Below are positions 55,768 through 64,000 of a DNA stretch of 64,000 nt, one piece after another. Each line of letters starts with the position of its first letter. Position 1 is the stretch's first letter. The notes under the pieces were generated by a model. It made no database searches. It had not been told where the DNA came from and saw only the letters and a program-made list of their open reading frames with translations. Made by a program: the position numbers and the translations under genes. The stretch lies in NCBI GenBank assembly GCA_019635315.1, contig JAHBZT010000003.1, positions 124,001-188,000 of the forward strand. The letters are read 5' to 3'. This DNA is from Rubrivivax sp. (GTDB taxonomy: Bacteria > Pseudomonadota > Gammaproteobacteria > Burkholderiales > Burkholderiaceae_C).

Positions 55768-55809
55768 ATGCATGAAACGGTTGACTGGCGACGTTCAATG
55801 CATTAAAGT
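55768..55809 (+). promoter_or_regulatory. Promoter of boxC with two phased ATGCAT boxes
   Basis: TTGACT (55781-55786) and TAAAGT (55804-55809) are 17 bp apart. ATGCAT occurs at 55768-55773 and 55798-55803, exactly 30 bp apart, so on one face of the helix and flanking the -35 box; the second abuts the -10. The first reads TGCA-N6-GGTTG, close to the TGCA-N6-GGNTA repeat I recall for BzdR. Confidence 0.6.
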
Positions 55810-55887
55810 GCCTGTCATCCGTCGCCCGCCGACCTGCACCGAAGTGCCTGTGCGCCACGCCCCAGGCCCTGCCCGAAGGAGACCCCG

Positions 55888-57561
55888 ATGAGCGATGCCT
55901 TCCGCGTCGACTACCAGACCGAACCCGGCCGCTACCGCCACTGGAAGCTGCGCTTCGAGGGCGCGGTGGCCACGCTGCTGGCCGACTTCGACGAGGACGG
56001 CGGCCTGCGCCCGGGCTACAAGCTCAAGCTCAACAGCTACGACCTGGGCGTGGACATCGAACTGGCCGATGCGCTGAACCGCATCCGCTTCGAGCACCCC
56101 GAGGTGCAGACCGTGGTGCTGACGAGCGCGAAGGACAAGGTCTTCTGCTCGGGCGCCAACATCTTCATGCTCGGCCTGTCCAGCCACGCCTGGAAGGTCA
56201 ACTTCTGCAAGTTCACCAACGAGACGCGCAACGGCATCGAGGACAGCAGCCGCGACGGGCTGAAGTTCCTGGCCGCCGTCAACGGCGCCTGCGCCGGTGG
56301 CGGCTACGAGCTGGCGCTGGCCTGCGACGAGATCCTGCTCGTCGACGACCGCAGCAGCAGCGTCAGCCTGCCCGAGGTGCCATTGCTCGGCGTGCTGCCG
56401 GGTACCGGTGGCCTGACGCGCGTGACCGACAAGCGCCGCGTCCGCCACGACCTGGCCGACATCTTCTGCACCACCGCCGAAGGCGTGCGCGGCCAGCGCG
56501 CGAAGGACTGGCGGCTGGTTGACGAGATCGCGAAGCCGGCGCAGTTTGCCGCCAAGGTGCAGGAGCGGGCGCTGGAACTGGCCAAGGGCAGCCAGCGGCC
56601 CGGGCCCGAAGGCGTCGCGAAGGGCGCCCAGGGCGTGGCGCTGACGCCGCTGGCGCGCACCATCGACGCCGATGCGCTGCGCTACTCGCAGGTGCAGGTG
56701 CAGATCGACCGCGCGCGCCGCACCGCGACGCTGACCGTGCACGCGCCGCAGGGGCCGGTGCTCACCGACATCGCCGCCATCGAGGCCGCCGGCGCCACCT
56801 GGTACCCGCTGGCGCTGGCGCGCGAGCTGGACGACGCGATCCTGCACCTGCGCAGCAACGAGCCGGAGATCGGCCTGTGGCTGCTGAAGACCGAGGGCGA
56901 CGCCGCCGCGGTGCTGGCCAGCGACGCCGTGCTGCTGGCGCAGCGCGAGCACTGGCTGGTGCGCGAGACCATCGGCTGGCTGCGCCGCGCCTTCGCGCGG
57001 CTGGACGTCTCCAGCCGCAGCCTGTTCGCGATCGTCGAGCCGGGCTCCTGCTTCGCCGGCAGCCTGCTGGAGCTGGCGCTGGCCGCCGACCGCAGCTACA
57101 TGCTGGCGCTGCCCGACGAGCCGGCGCGTGCGCCGGCGCTGACTGTCGACGAGGCCAACTTCGGCCTGCTGCCCATGGTCACCGGCCAGAGCCGGCTCGA
57201 GCGCCGCTTCTACGGCGAGGTGCCGGCGCTCGATGCCGTGCGTGCGCAGCTCGGCCGGCCGCTCGCGGGCGAGCAGGCGCTGGCGCTCGGCCTGGTGACC
57301 AGCGCGCCGGACGACATCGACTGGGACGACGAGACACGCATTGCGATCGAGGAGCGTGTCGCGATGAGCCCCGACGCGCTGACCGGGCTGGAAGCCAACC
57401 TGCGCTTCAACGGGCCGGAGAACATGGTCACGCGCATCTTCGCGCGCCTGTCGGCCTGGCAGAACTGGATCTTCCAGCGACCGAATGCCGTCGGCGCCAA
57501 GGGCGCGCTGAAGGTCTACGGCACCGGCGAGAAGGCCGCATTCGACTGGCACCGGGTCTGA
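55888..57561 (+). CDS. boxC: Benzoyl-CoA-dihydrodiol lyase (BoxC)
   Basis: BoxC opens the ring of 2,3-epoxybenzoyl-CoA hydrolytically, giving 3,4-dehydroadipyl-CoA semialdehyde and formate. It has 557 residues and is a member of the crotonase superfamily. The oxyanion-hole segments are SGANIFMLG and CAGGGYELALACDEILL. LPEVPLLGVLPGTGGLTRV carries the glutamate region, and a second crotonase-like half follows. AAGGAG at 55875-55880 precedes the ATG. A 776-bp repeat-filled gap separates it from boxB, unlike the tight spacing of later genes. Confidence 0.96.
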   Translation: MSDAFRVDYQTEPGRYRHWKLRFEGAVATLLADFDEDGGLRPGYKLKLNSYDLGVDIELADALNRIRFEHPEVQTVVLTSAKDKVFCSGANIFMLGLSSHAWKVNFCKFTNETRNGIEDSSRDGLKFLAAVNGACAGGGYELALACDEILLVDDRSSSVSLPEVPLLGVLPGTGGLTRVTDKRRVRHDLADIFCTTAEGVRGQRAKDWRLVDEIAKPAQFAAKVQERALELAKGSQRPGPEGVAKGAQGVALTPLARTIDADALRYSQVQVQIDRARRTATLTVHAPQGPVLTDIAAIEAAGATWYPLALARELDDAILHLRSNEPEIGLWLLKTEGDAAAVLASDAVLLAQREHWLVRETIGWLRRAFARLDVSSRSLFAIVEPGSCFAGSLLELALAADRSYMLALPDEPARAPALTVDEANFGLLPMVTGQSRLERRFYGEVPALDAVRAQLGRPLAGEQALALGLVTSAPDDIDWDDETRIAIEERVAMSPDALTGLEANLRFNGPENMVTRIFARLSAWQNWIFQRPNAVGAKGALKVYGTGEKAAFDWHRV

Positions 57562-57739
57562 ACGAGCGGCGGGACTGCGTCGATGGGATCGACTCCTTGG
57601 TCCGGTGGCGGCGCAATGCGGACGTCCGGTCCGTGCTTGCTTGTCTTCGCTTTGCTGCCGTTTCTTCGGACTGCAAGCGCCAGCGCATCGCGCCAGGCGG
57701 TACCCGCTGCCGGCTCAGGGTTCCGCGGTCGACGCCTTC

Positions 57740-58219
57740 GGCGTCGACTGCCCTGCGCTGCTCGCTTCGGGGTCGCGCCGCCCAACTCGCTTCGCTCACT
57801 GCGTTCGCTCCGTTCGGACACCGGCGGCGAGTCAGTTGTCGAGGCGCGCACTGCGTGCGCGCCGACCCCGAAGCTGCGCTGCTCGGCGCTTCACTATTCG
57901 CCGGCAGCGGGTACCGCCTGTCGCGAAGTCCACCGACAGTGGTGTTCGGACGGGTGGACTTCCACTGTCGTGTCGCGACGCCGCGTGGGGGCAGCCCGCA
58001 GCGCCCATGGGAGGCGCCGAGAAGCGCAGAACGCTTGGCCGCGCGCGCAGCGCGCGTCCCCAACTGACTCGCCGCCGATGTCCGAACGGAGCGAACGAAG
58101 TGAGCGAAGTGAGTTGGCGGCGGGCCAAGCGTTCGAGCATCGCAGGGCAGTCGGCGCGCAGCGCCGACCGCCGGACTCTGGGCGCTGCGGGCTGCCCCCA
58201 CGTGGCTTCGCTGCGCCGG
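57740..58219 (+). repeat. 480-bp palindromic repeat element, copy A
   Basis: This element fills most of the boxC-boxB gap (57562-58337). It is the inverted copy of 63522-64000; 58066-58168 matches the complement of 63572-63674 at 102 of 103 bases. Inside, a left module (57740-57890) and a right module (58010-58219) are related in opposite orientation. A 9-bp period (acggagcga/acgaagtga/gcgaagtga) occurs at 58085-58112. A 9-bp hairpin gtcgacgcc (57728-57736) / ggcgtcgac (57740-57748) starts it. A short repeat, ccaggcggtacccgctgccgg, extends it left to about 57692. In 57562-57691 and 58220-58337 I see no gene. Confidence 0.85.
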
Positions 58220-58337
58220 CGCAGGCAGGCAAAGACAACAAGACTCAAGTGTCCGCAAAGCGCGACCGGCCGCCTGCCGCGCTTCGGCCCCGATTCACGA
58301 ATCACACGTTGCGCATCCGCGCGGTTGAGGAACTGAC

Positions 58338-59765
<1,428 letters not shown>

Positions 59766-59830
59766 TCGGGCATCATCGAAGCACAGCCAGGGGGCCCGCG
59801 GTGGCCCCTTGTCGTTGAAGGAGACCGACC

Positions 59831-61123
59831 ATGGACATGGCCGTCGGCGACAAGGTCATCAGGCAGCACCTGATCGACCCCGAGATCTGCATCCGCTGCA
59901 ACACCTGCGAGGCGACCTGCCCGGTCGGCGCGATCACGCACGACGACCGTAACTATGTCGTCGACGCCGGCAAGTGCGACCTGTGCATGGCCTGCATCCC
60001 GCCTTGCCCCACCGGCAGCATCGACAACTGGCGCACCGTGCCGCGCGTGCGCGCCTACAGCGTGCAGGAGCAGCTGGGCTGGGACGAACTGCCGGCCGAG
60101 CTGAGCGCCGAGGAGATGGCCGCGGCGGGCGTGGCGCCCGACGAAGCCGCGGCGCTTGCCGCGGCCGAGCCGGCGGCCGCGGAACTGCCGGCCGCCGCCG
60201 ACGGCAGCGCCGCGTTCAACAGCGCCGCCTACAACGCCACCGTGCCGCCCTGGTCGGCCGCGCATGCCTACACCAACCTCTACGGCCCGAAGGCGCGCGA
60301 ACCCTTCGTCACCGCCACCGTGGTCGGCAACGTGCGTGTCACCGAGGTCGGGACGGAGTACGACACGCACCACGTGGTGCTGGACTTCGGCGCCATGCCC
60401 TTCCCGGTGCTGGAAGGCCAGAGCATCGGCATCCTGCCGCCCGGCACCGACGCCCAGGGCCGGCCGCACCATGCGCGCCAGTACAGCGTGGCCAGCCCGC
60501 GCAACGGCGAGCGCCCCGGCTACAACAACGTCTCGCTGACCGTCAAGCGTGTGCTGGAGGACCACCAGGGCCGGCCGGTGCGCGGGGTGGCCAGCAACTA
60601 TGTCTGCGACCTCAAGGTCGGCGACAAGGTGCAGGTCATCGGACCCTTCGGCAGCAGTTTCCTGATGCCCAACCACCCGAAGAGCCACCTCGTGATGATC
60701 TGCACCGGCACCGGCAGCGCGCCGATGCGCGCGATGACGGAGTGGCGGCGGCGCCTGCGTGCCAGCGGAAGATTCGAAAGCGGCAAGCTGCTGCTCTTCT
60801 TCGGCGCGCGCACGAAGGAGGAGCTGCCCTACTTCGGCCCGCTGCAGAGCCTGCCCAAGGATTTCATCGACATCAACCTGGCCTTCAGCCGCACGCCCGG
60901 GCAGCCGCGCCGCTACGTGCAGGACCTGATGCGCGAACGCGCGGCCGACCTGGCGCCGCTGCTGGCCGATGCCCACGCGCATTTCTACGTCTGCGGCCTG
61001 AAGGCGATGGAGGAGGGCGTGGTGCTGGCGCTGGCCGAGATCGCGCGCGGTGCCGGGCTGGACTGGGACGCCATCGGCGCGGCGCTGAAGCGCGAGGGCC
61101 GGCTGCACCTGGAGACCTACTGA
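59831..61123 (+). CDS. boxA: Benzoyl-CoA 2,3-epoxidase, reductase subunit (BoxA)
   Basis: BoxA passes electrons from NADPH through FAD and two [4Fe-4S] clusters to BoxB. It has 430 residues. Cluster ligands are C20, C23, C26, C30 and C49, C52, C55, C59. The C-terminal half is ferredoxin-NADP reductase-like, with [12 protein letters not shown] for FAD and [12 protein letters not shown] for NADPH. An Ala/Glu-rich linker (about 90-125) joins the halves. AAGGAG at 59817-59822 is 8 nt upstream. A small hairpin (ggggcc 59791 / ggcccc 59803) lies in the boxB-boxA gap. Confidence 0.97.
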   Translation: MDMAVGDKVIRQHLIDPEICIRCNTCEATCPVGAITHDDRNYVVDAGKCDLCMACIPPCPTGSIDNWRTVPRVRAYSVQEQLGWDELPAELSAEEMAAAGVAPDEAAALAAAEPAAAELPAAADGSAAFNSAAYNATVPPWSAAHAYTNLYGPKAREPFVTATVVGNVRVTEVGTEYDTHHVVLDFGAMPFPVLEGQSIGILPPGTDAQGRPHHARQYSVASPRNGERPGYNNVSLTVKRVLEDHQGRPVRGVASNYVCDLKVGDKVQVIGPFGSSFLMPNHPKSHLVMICTGTGSAPMRAMTEWRRRLRASGRFESGKLLLFFGARTKEELPYFGPLQSLPKDFIDINLAFSRTPGQPRRYVQDLMRERAADLAPLLADAHAHFYVCGLKAMEEGVVLALAEIARGAGLDWDAIGAALKREGRLHLETY

Positions 61124-61923
61124 TGGCGGCCTGGTCCACGCTGAGCCTGGTCCCACGCGGCGCCGGCGTCGTGCAGGTCACGATGGCGCGCGAGGCGGTC
61201 TTCAACGCCTTCGACGAGACCATGATCGGCGAGCTCGATGCGGCTTTCGCGCAGCTCGCGTGCGACGAGGCCGTGCGCGCCATCGTGCTGGCCGGCGCAG
61301 GCCGCCACTTCAGCGCCGGCGCCGACCTGCAGTGGATGCAGCGCGCGAGCCAGGCCGACGAAGCCTGGAACCTGGCCGACGCGCGGCGCTTCGCCGGCAT
61401 GCTGGCGCGCATCGCCGCCTGCCCCAAGCCCACCGTTGCGCGCGTGCAGGGTGCGGCGCTGGGCGGTGGCGTCGGGCTCTTGTGCGCCTGCGACATCGCC
61501 ATCGCGGCCGGCGATGCCAGCTTCTCGGTCAGCGAGGCGAAATTCGGCATCCTGCCTTCGGTGATCGGGCCGCACCTGGTCAATGCCGTCGGCCGCCGGC
61601 AGACGCGGCGGCTGGCGCTGACCGCCACCCGCATCGGCGCCGCCGAGGCGCTGGCCATCGGCCTCGTGCAGCAGGTGGTGCCGGCGTCGCAGCTGGACGC
61701 GGCGGTCGACGCCACGCTGGCCGAACTGCTCGCCTGCGGCCCGAATGCGCAACGCGAGATCAAGGCGCTGTTTGCGCGCCTGGTGCCCGGCGAGGTCGAC
61801 GAACCGGTGCGCGAACTGACCGCGGCGACCATCGCCCGCGTGCGCGGCACGGCCGAGGCGCGCGAAGGTTTTGCCGCCTTCCTGGCCAAGCGGCCGCCGG
61901 CGTGGAACGGGACGAAGACATGA
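61123..61923 (+). CDS. Enoyl-CoA hydratase/isomerase family protein
   Basis: This crotonase-fold enzyme has 266 residues. The oxyanion hole is HFSAGADLQWM and GAALGGGVGLLCACDIAIA. The first catalytic Glu of classical hydratase (GGGCE) is replaced, while one Glu remains in SEAKFGILPSVIGPHL. This pattern is like methylglutaconyl-CoA hydratase (LiuC) proteins. It overlaps boxA by 1 nt and the next gene by 4 nt, so a role in converting 3,4-dehydroadipyl-CoA towards 3-hydroxyadipyl-CoA is inferred. A leucine-degradation enzyme recruited here is the alternative. Confidence 0.88.
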   Translation: MAAWSTLSLVPRGAGVVQVTMAREAVFNAFDETMIGELDAAFAQLACDEAVRAIVLAGAGRHFSAGADLQWMQRASQADEAWNLADARRFAGMLARIAACPKPTVARVQGAALGGGVGLLCACDIAIAAGDASFSVSEAKFGILPSVIGPHLVNAVGRRQTRRLALTATRIGAAEALAIGLVQQVVPASQLDAAVDATLAELLACGPNAQREIKALFARLVPGEVDEPVRELTAATIARVRGTAEAREGFAAFLAKRPPAWNGTKT

Positions 61924-63440
61924 CGAAGAAGCTGGGAACGGACGCGCCGGTGCTGGTGGTCGGCGCCGGCATCATGGGCGCCGGCATCGCGCAGGTCGCT
62001 GCGCTGGCCGGGCACCTGGTCTGGCTGCACGATGCGCGCGAAGGCGCGGCCGCGGCGGCGCGAGACAAGCTGGCGGCCACCTTCGACGGCCTCGTCGCCA
62101 AGGGCCGGCTGGAGGCGGCCACCGCGCAGGCGGCGCTGGCGCGCATCGTGCCGGTGGCCGCGCTGGCCGAGGCCGCGGACGCGCGCGTGGTCGTCGAGGC
62201 CATCGTCGAGGACCTGGCGGCCAAGCGCGCGCTGTTCGCGGCGCTGGAGGACCTGCTCGCCCCCGACGCAGTGCTGGCCAGCAATACCAGCTCGATCAGC
62301 ATCACCGCCATCGCCGGCGGACTGAAGCACCCCGCGCGCGTGGTCGGCATGCACTTCTTCAACCCGGTGCCGCTGATGAAGCTGGTGGAGGTGGTCAGCG
62401 GCCTGCAGAGCGATCGCGAGGTCGCCGACGCCGTCTTCGAGCTCGCGCGCGCCTGGGGCAAGGTGCCGGTGCATGCGAAGAGCACGCCGGGCTTCATCGT
62501 CAACCGCATCGCGCGGCCCTACTACGCCGAGACGCTGGCGCTGCTGCAGGAGCAGGCGGCACCGCCCGCGGTGCTGGACGCCTGCCTGAAGGCCGCGGGC
62601 TTTCGCATGGGGCCCTGCGAGCTGATGGACCTGATCGGCCACGACACCAATTTCGCGGTCACGAACTCGGTCTACGAGGCCAACTTCTACGACAAGCGCT
62701 ACCAGCCCAGCGGCCTGCAGCGCGAGATGGTCGCCGGCGGCCTGCTGGGCCGCAAGAGCGGGCGCGGCTTCTACGCCTACCCGGATGGCGTGCCCGCGCT
62801 GCCGGTGCCGGTGGTCGACGCGCCGACCACCGCGGGCGCCGTGACGGTGCACGGCACGGGCGCCATCGCCGACGCGCTGGAGGCCGCGGCCACCGCCGCG
62901 CTGGCGCCGCAGGGATGGGGTCCGGCGCGCGTGACCGACAGCGGCTGGTGCGGCCTGGAGGTCGACGGTGCGCGCCTCGTGCTGACCGACGGCCGGCCGG
63001 CCTGGCGCGTTGCCGCCGAGTCCGGCATCGCCGACATCGCGGTCTTCGACCGGCCCGTCGTGCTGCCCGCGGCGCCGGGCAGCGCGCTGGCGCTGGCCCT
63101 GAATGCCGGCGCGTCGCCGGCCTGGAAGGCGCAAGCCGCCGCGTGGCTGCATGCGCTGGGCTTCACGCCGCTGCCGCTGGCCGATGCGCCGGGGCTGGTC
63201 GTCGCGCGCACGCTGGCGATGCTGGTCAACGAGGCCAGCGACGCGGTGCTGCAGGGCGTGTGCAGCGAAGACGGCGCCGACAGCGCGATGAAGCTGGGCG
63301 TCAACTGGCCCGCCGGTCCCTTCGAGTGGCTGCGCGCCTGGGGCCGCGAAGGCGTCGTCGGCGTGCTGCGTGCGCTGGACGAGGAGGTCCGCGGCGAACG
63401 CTACCGCGTCAGCCCGCGGTTGCTTCGAAGCCAGGACTGA
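61920..63440 (+). CDS. paaH: 3-hydroxyacyl-CoA dehydrogenase, PaaH-like
   Basis: This NAD-dependent enzyme probably oxidises 3-hydroxyadipyl-CoA to 3-oxoadipyl-CoA. It has 506 residues, the long two-part form of PaaH/PaaC rather than the 280-residue short form. The Rossmann motif VGAGIMGAGIAQVAA is at 14-28. The catalytic His is in GMHFFNPVPLMKLVEVV, with STPGFIVNRIARPYY after it. A second C-terminal dehydrogenase domain contains LVNEASDAV. The ATGA overlap couples it to the hydratase. A thiolase is expected downstream but is outside the window. Confidence 0.9.
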   Translation: MTKKLGTDAPVLVVGAGIMGAGIAQVAALAGHLVWLHDAREGAAAAARDKLAATFDGLVAKGRLEAATAQAALARIVPVAALAEAADARVVVEAIVEDLAAKRALFAALEDLLAPDAVLASNTSSISITAIAGGLKHPARVVGMHFFNPVPLMKLVEVVSGLQSDREVADAVFELARAWGKVPVHAKSTPGFIVNRIARPYYAETLALLQEQAAPPAVLDACLKAAGFRMGPCELMDLIGHDTNFAVTNSVYEANFYDKRYQPSGLQREMVAGGLLGRKSGRGFYAYPDGVPALPVPVVDAPTTAGAVTVHGTGAIADALEAAATAALAPQGWGPARVTDSGWCGLEVDGARLVLTDGRPAWRVAAESGIADIAVFDRPVVLPAAPGSALALALNAGASPAWKAQAAAWLHALGFTPLPLADAPGLVVARTLAMLVNEASDAVLQGVCSEDGADSAMKLGVNWPAGPFEWLRAWGREGVVGVLRALDEEVRGERYRVSPRLLRSQD

Positions 63441-63521
63441 GCGCAGGAGTCCGCCGATATCGGACCGGTGTCGGCACCTCGCGGAAGCCCGTGGCGGCTC
63501 GCTGCGCGTGCTTGCCGACAT

Positions 63522-64000
63522 CGGCGCAGCGAATCCGTGTGGGGGCAGCCCGCAGCGCCCAGTGTCCGGCAGTCGGCGCTGCGCGCCGACTGCCCTGCGA
63601 TGCTCGAACGCTTGGCCCGCCGCCAACTCACTTCGCTCACTTCGTTCGCTGCGTTCGGACATCGGCGGCGAGTCAGTCTTGAAGGCGCGCTGCGCGCGCG
63701 GCAAGGAGCCCTGCGCTTCTCGGCGCCTCCCATGGGCGCCGCGGGCTGCCCCCACGCGGCTTCGCGACACGGTGGTGGCGTTCCACCAGGTCGCATGCCA
63801 CCGTCGGTGGCTCTCGCGCCAGGCGGTACCCGCTGCCGGCGATGTGTGAAGCGCCGAGCAGCGCAGCTTCGGGGTCGGCGCGCACGCAGTGCGCGCCTCC
63901 ACATCTGACTCGCCGCCGGTGTCCGAACGGAGCGAGCGCAGCGAGCGAAGTGAGTTGGGCGGCGCGACCCCGAAGCGAGCAGCGCAGGGCAGTCGACGCC
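63522..64000 (-). repeat. 480-bp palindromic repeat element, copy B (cut by the window end)
   Basis: The reverse complement of this segment aligns to 57740-58219 along its whole length, with the same order of modules and the same 9-bp tandem repeats (63925-63955). The middle spacer (about 63765-63830) is the most divergent part. It begins about 80 bp after the dehydrogenase stop. Bases 63441-63521 hold no gene I recognise. The palindromic left edge of copy A would lie beyond base 64000. Confidence 0.85.

Noticed and set aside
58085-58112. Short tandem units as a CRISPR array
   Set aside because: Units are 9 bp with no spacers and no cas genes in the window.
63370-63908. Similar open frames in repeat copy B, including a long minus-strand extension through the dehydrogenase gene
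   Set aside because: Same cause as in copy A; the conserved DNA is the repeat, not a protein.

Overview
The window is a high-GC (roughly 70% by eye) chromosomal segment of a betaproteobacterium. I infer the order Burkholderiales, in the Rubrivivax/Leptothrix/Ideonella-like part. The reasons are the fused rif-str-S10-spc-alpha ribosomal super-cluster, two tuf copies, strong codon bias, an aerobic benzoyl-CoA (Box) pathway under a BoxR-type regulator, and GC-rich palindromic intergenic repeats of a kind familiar from this group. The genus cannot be fixed from sequence reading alone.

Layout. (1) 1-35,234, core expression machinery, almost all on the + strand: tRNA-Thr, tuf, tRNA-Trp, secE, nusG, rplKAJL, rpoBC; rpsL, rpsG, fusA, tuf; rpsJ; rplCDWB-rpsS-rplV-rpsC-rplP-rpmC-rpsQ; rplN-rplX-rplE-rpsN-rpsH-rplF-rplR-rpsE-rpmD-rplO-secY-infA-rpmJ-rpsM-rpsK; rpsD-rpoA-rplQ; initiator tRNA-fMet. 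Two genes interrupt it: a minus-strand PIN-domain gene between rpoC and rpsL, and a peroxiredoxin between rpsQ and rplN. The peroxiredoxin has a terminator-like hairpin before it and a promoter inside a palindrome after it. Promoters are visible before rpsL, rplC, rplN and tRNA-fMet. (2) 35,319-43,798: a secreted metallo-beta-lactamase-fold protein and a GntR/FCD regulator (both minus), then a plus-strand catabolic operon: TRAP transporter (dctQ, dctM, dctP), CtBP-like D-2-hydroxyacid dehydrogenase, RraA-like protein, PfkB sugar kinase, SDR oxidoreductase and cupin. This looks like uptake and breakdown of an unidentified sugar acid. (3) 43,918-53,104: recC-recB-recD with 4-nt overlaps. (4) 53,105-64,000: benzoate catabolism. 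It contains benzoate-CoA ligase (minus), boxR, boxC, boxB, boxA, a crotonase-family gene and a 3-hydroxyacyl-CoA dehydrogenase. Benzoate is activated to benzoyl-CoA, epoxidised by BoxAB and ring-opened by BoxC; the last two genes fit the following beta-oxidation-like steps. boxD (semialdehyde dehydrogenase) and a thiolase are not in the window.

Most unusual structure. Two ~480-bp elements (57,740-58,219 and 63,522-64,000) are inverted copies of one another, with 102 of 103 bases identical over their best stretch. They flank boxB-boxA-crotonase-dehydrogenase, and the first lies inside the boxC-boxB operon. Each element is itself a head-to-head palindrome with 9-bp tandem repeats. Smaller palindromes recur in ribosomal-gene leaders, including a 37-nt sequence found identically before rpsG and before rplQ. 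No CRISPR array, prophage or insertion-sequence transposase was seen.
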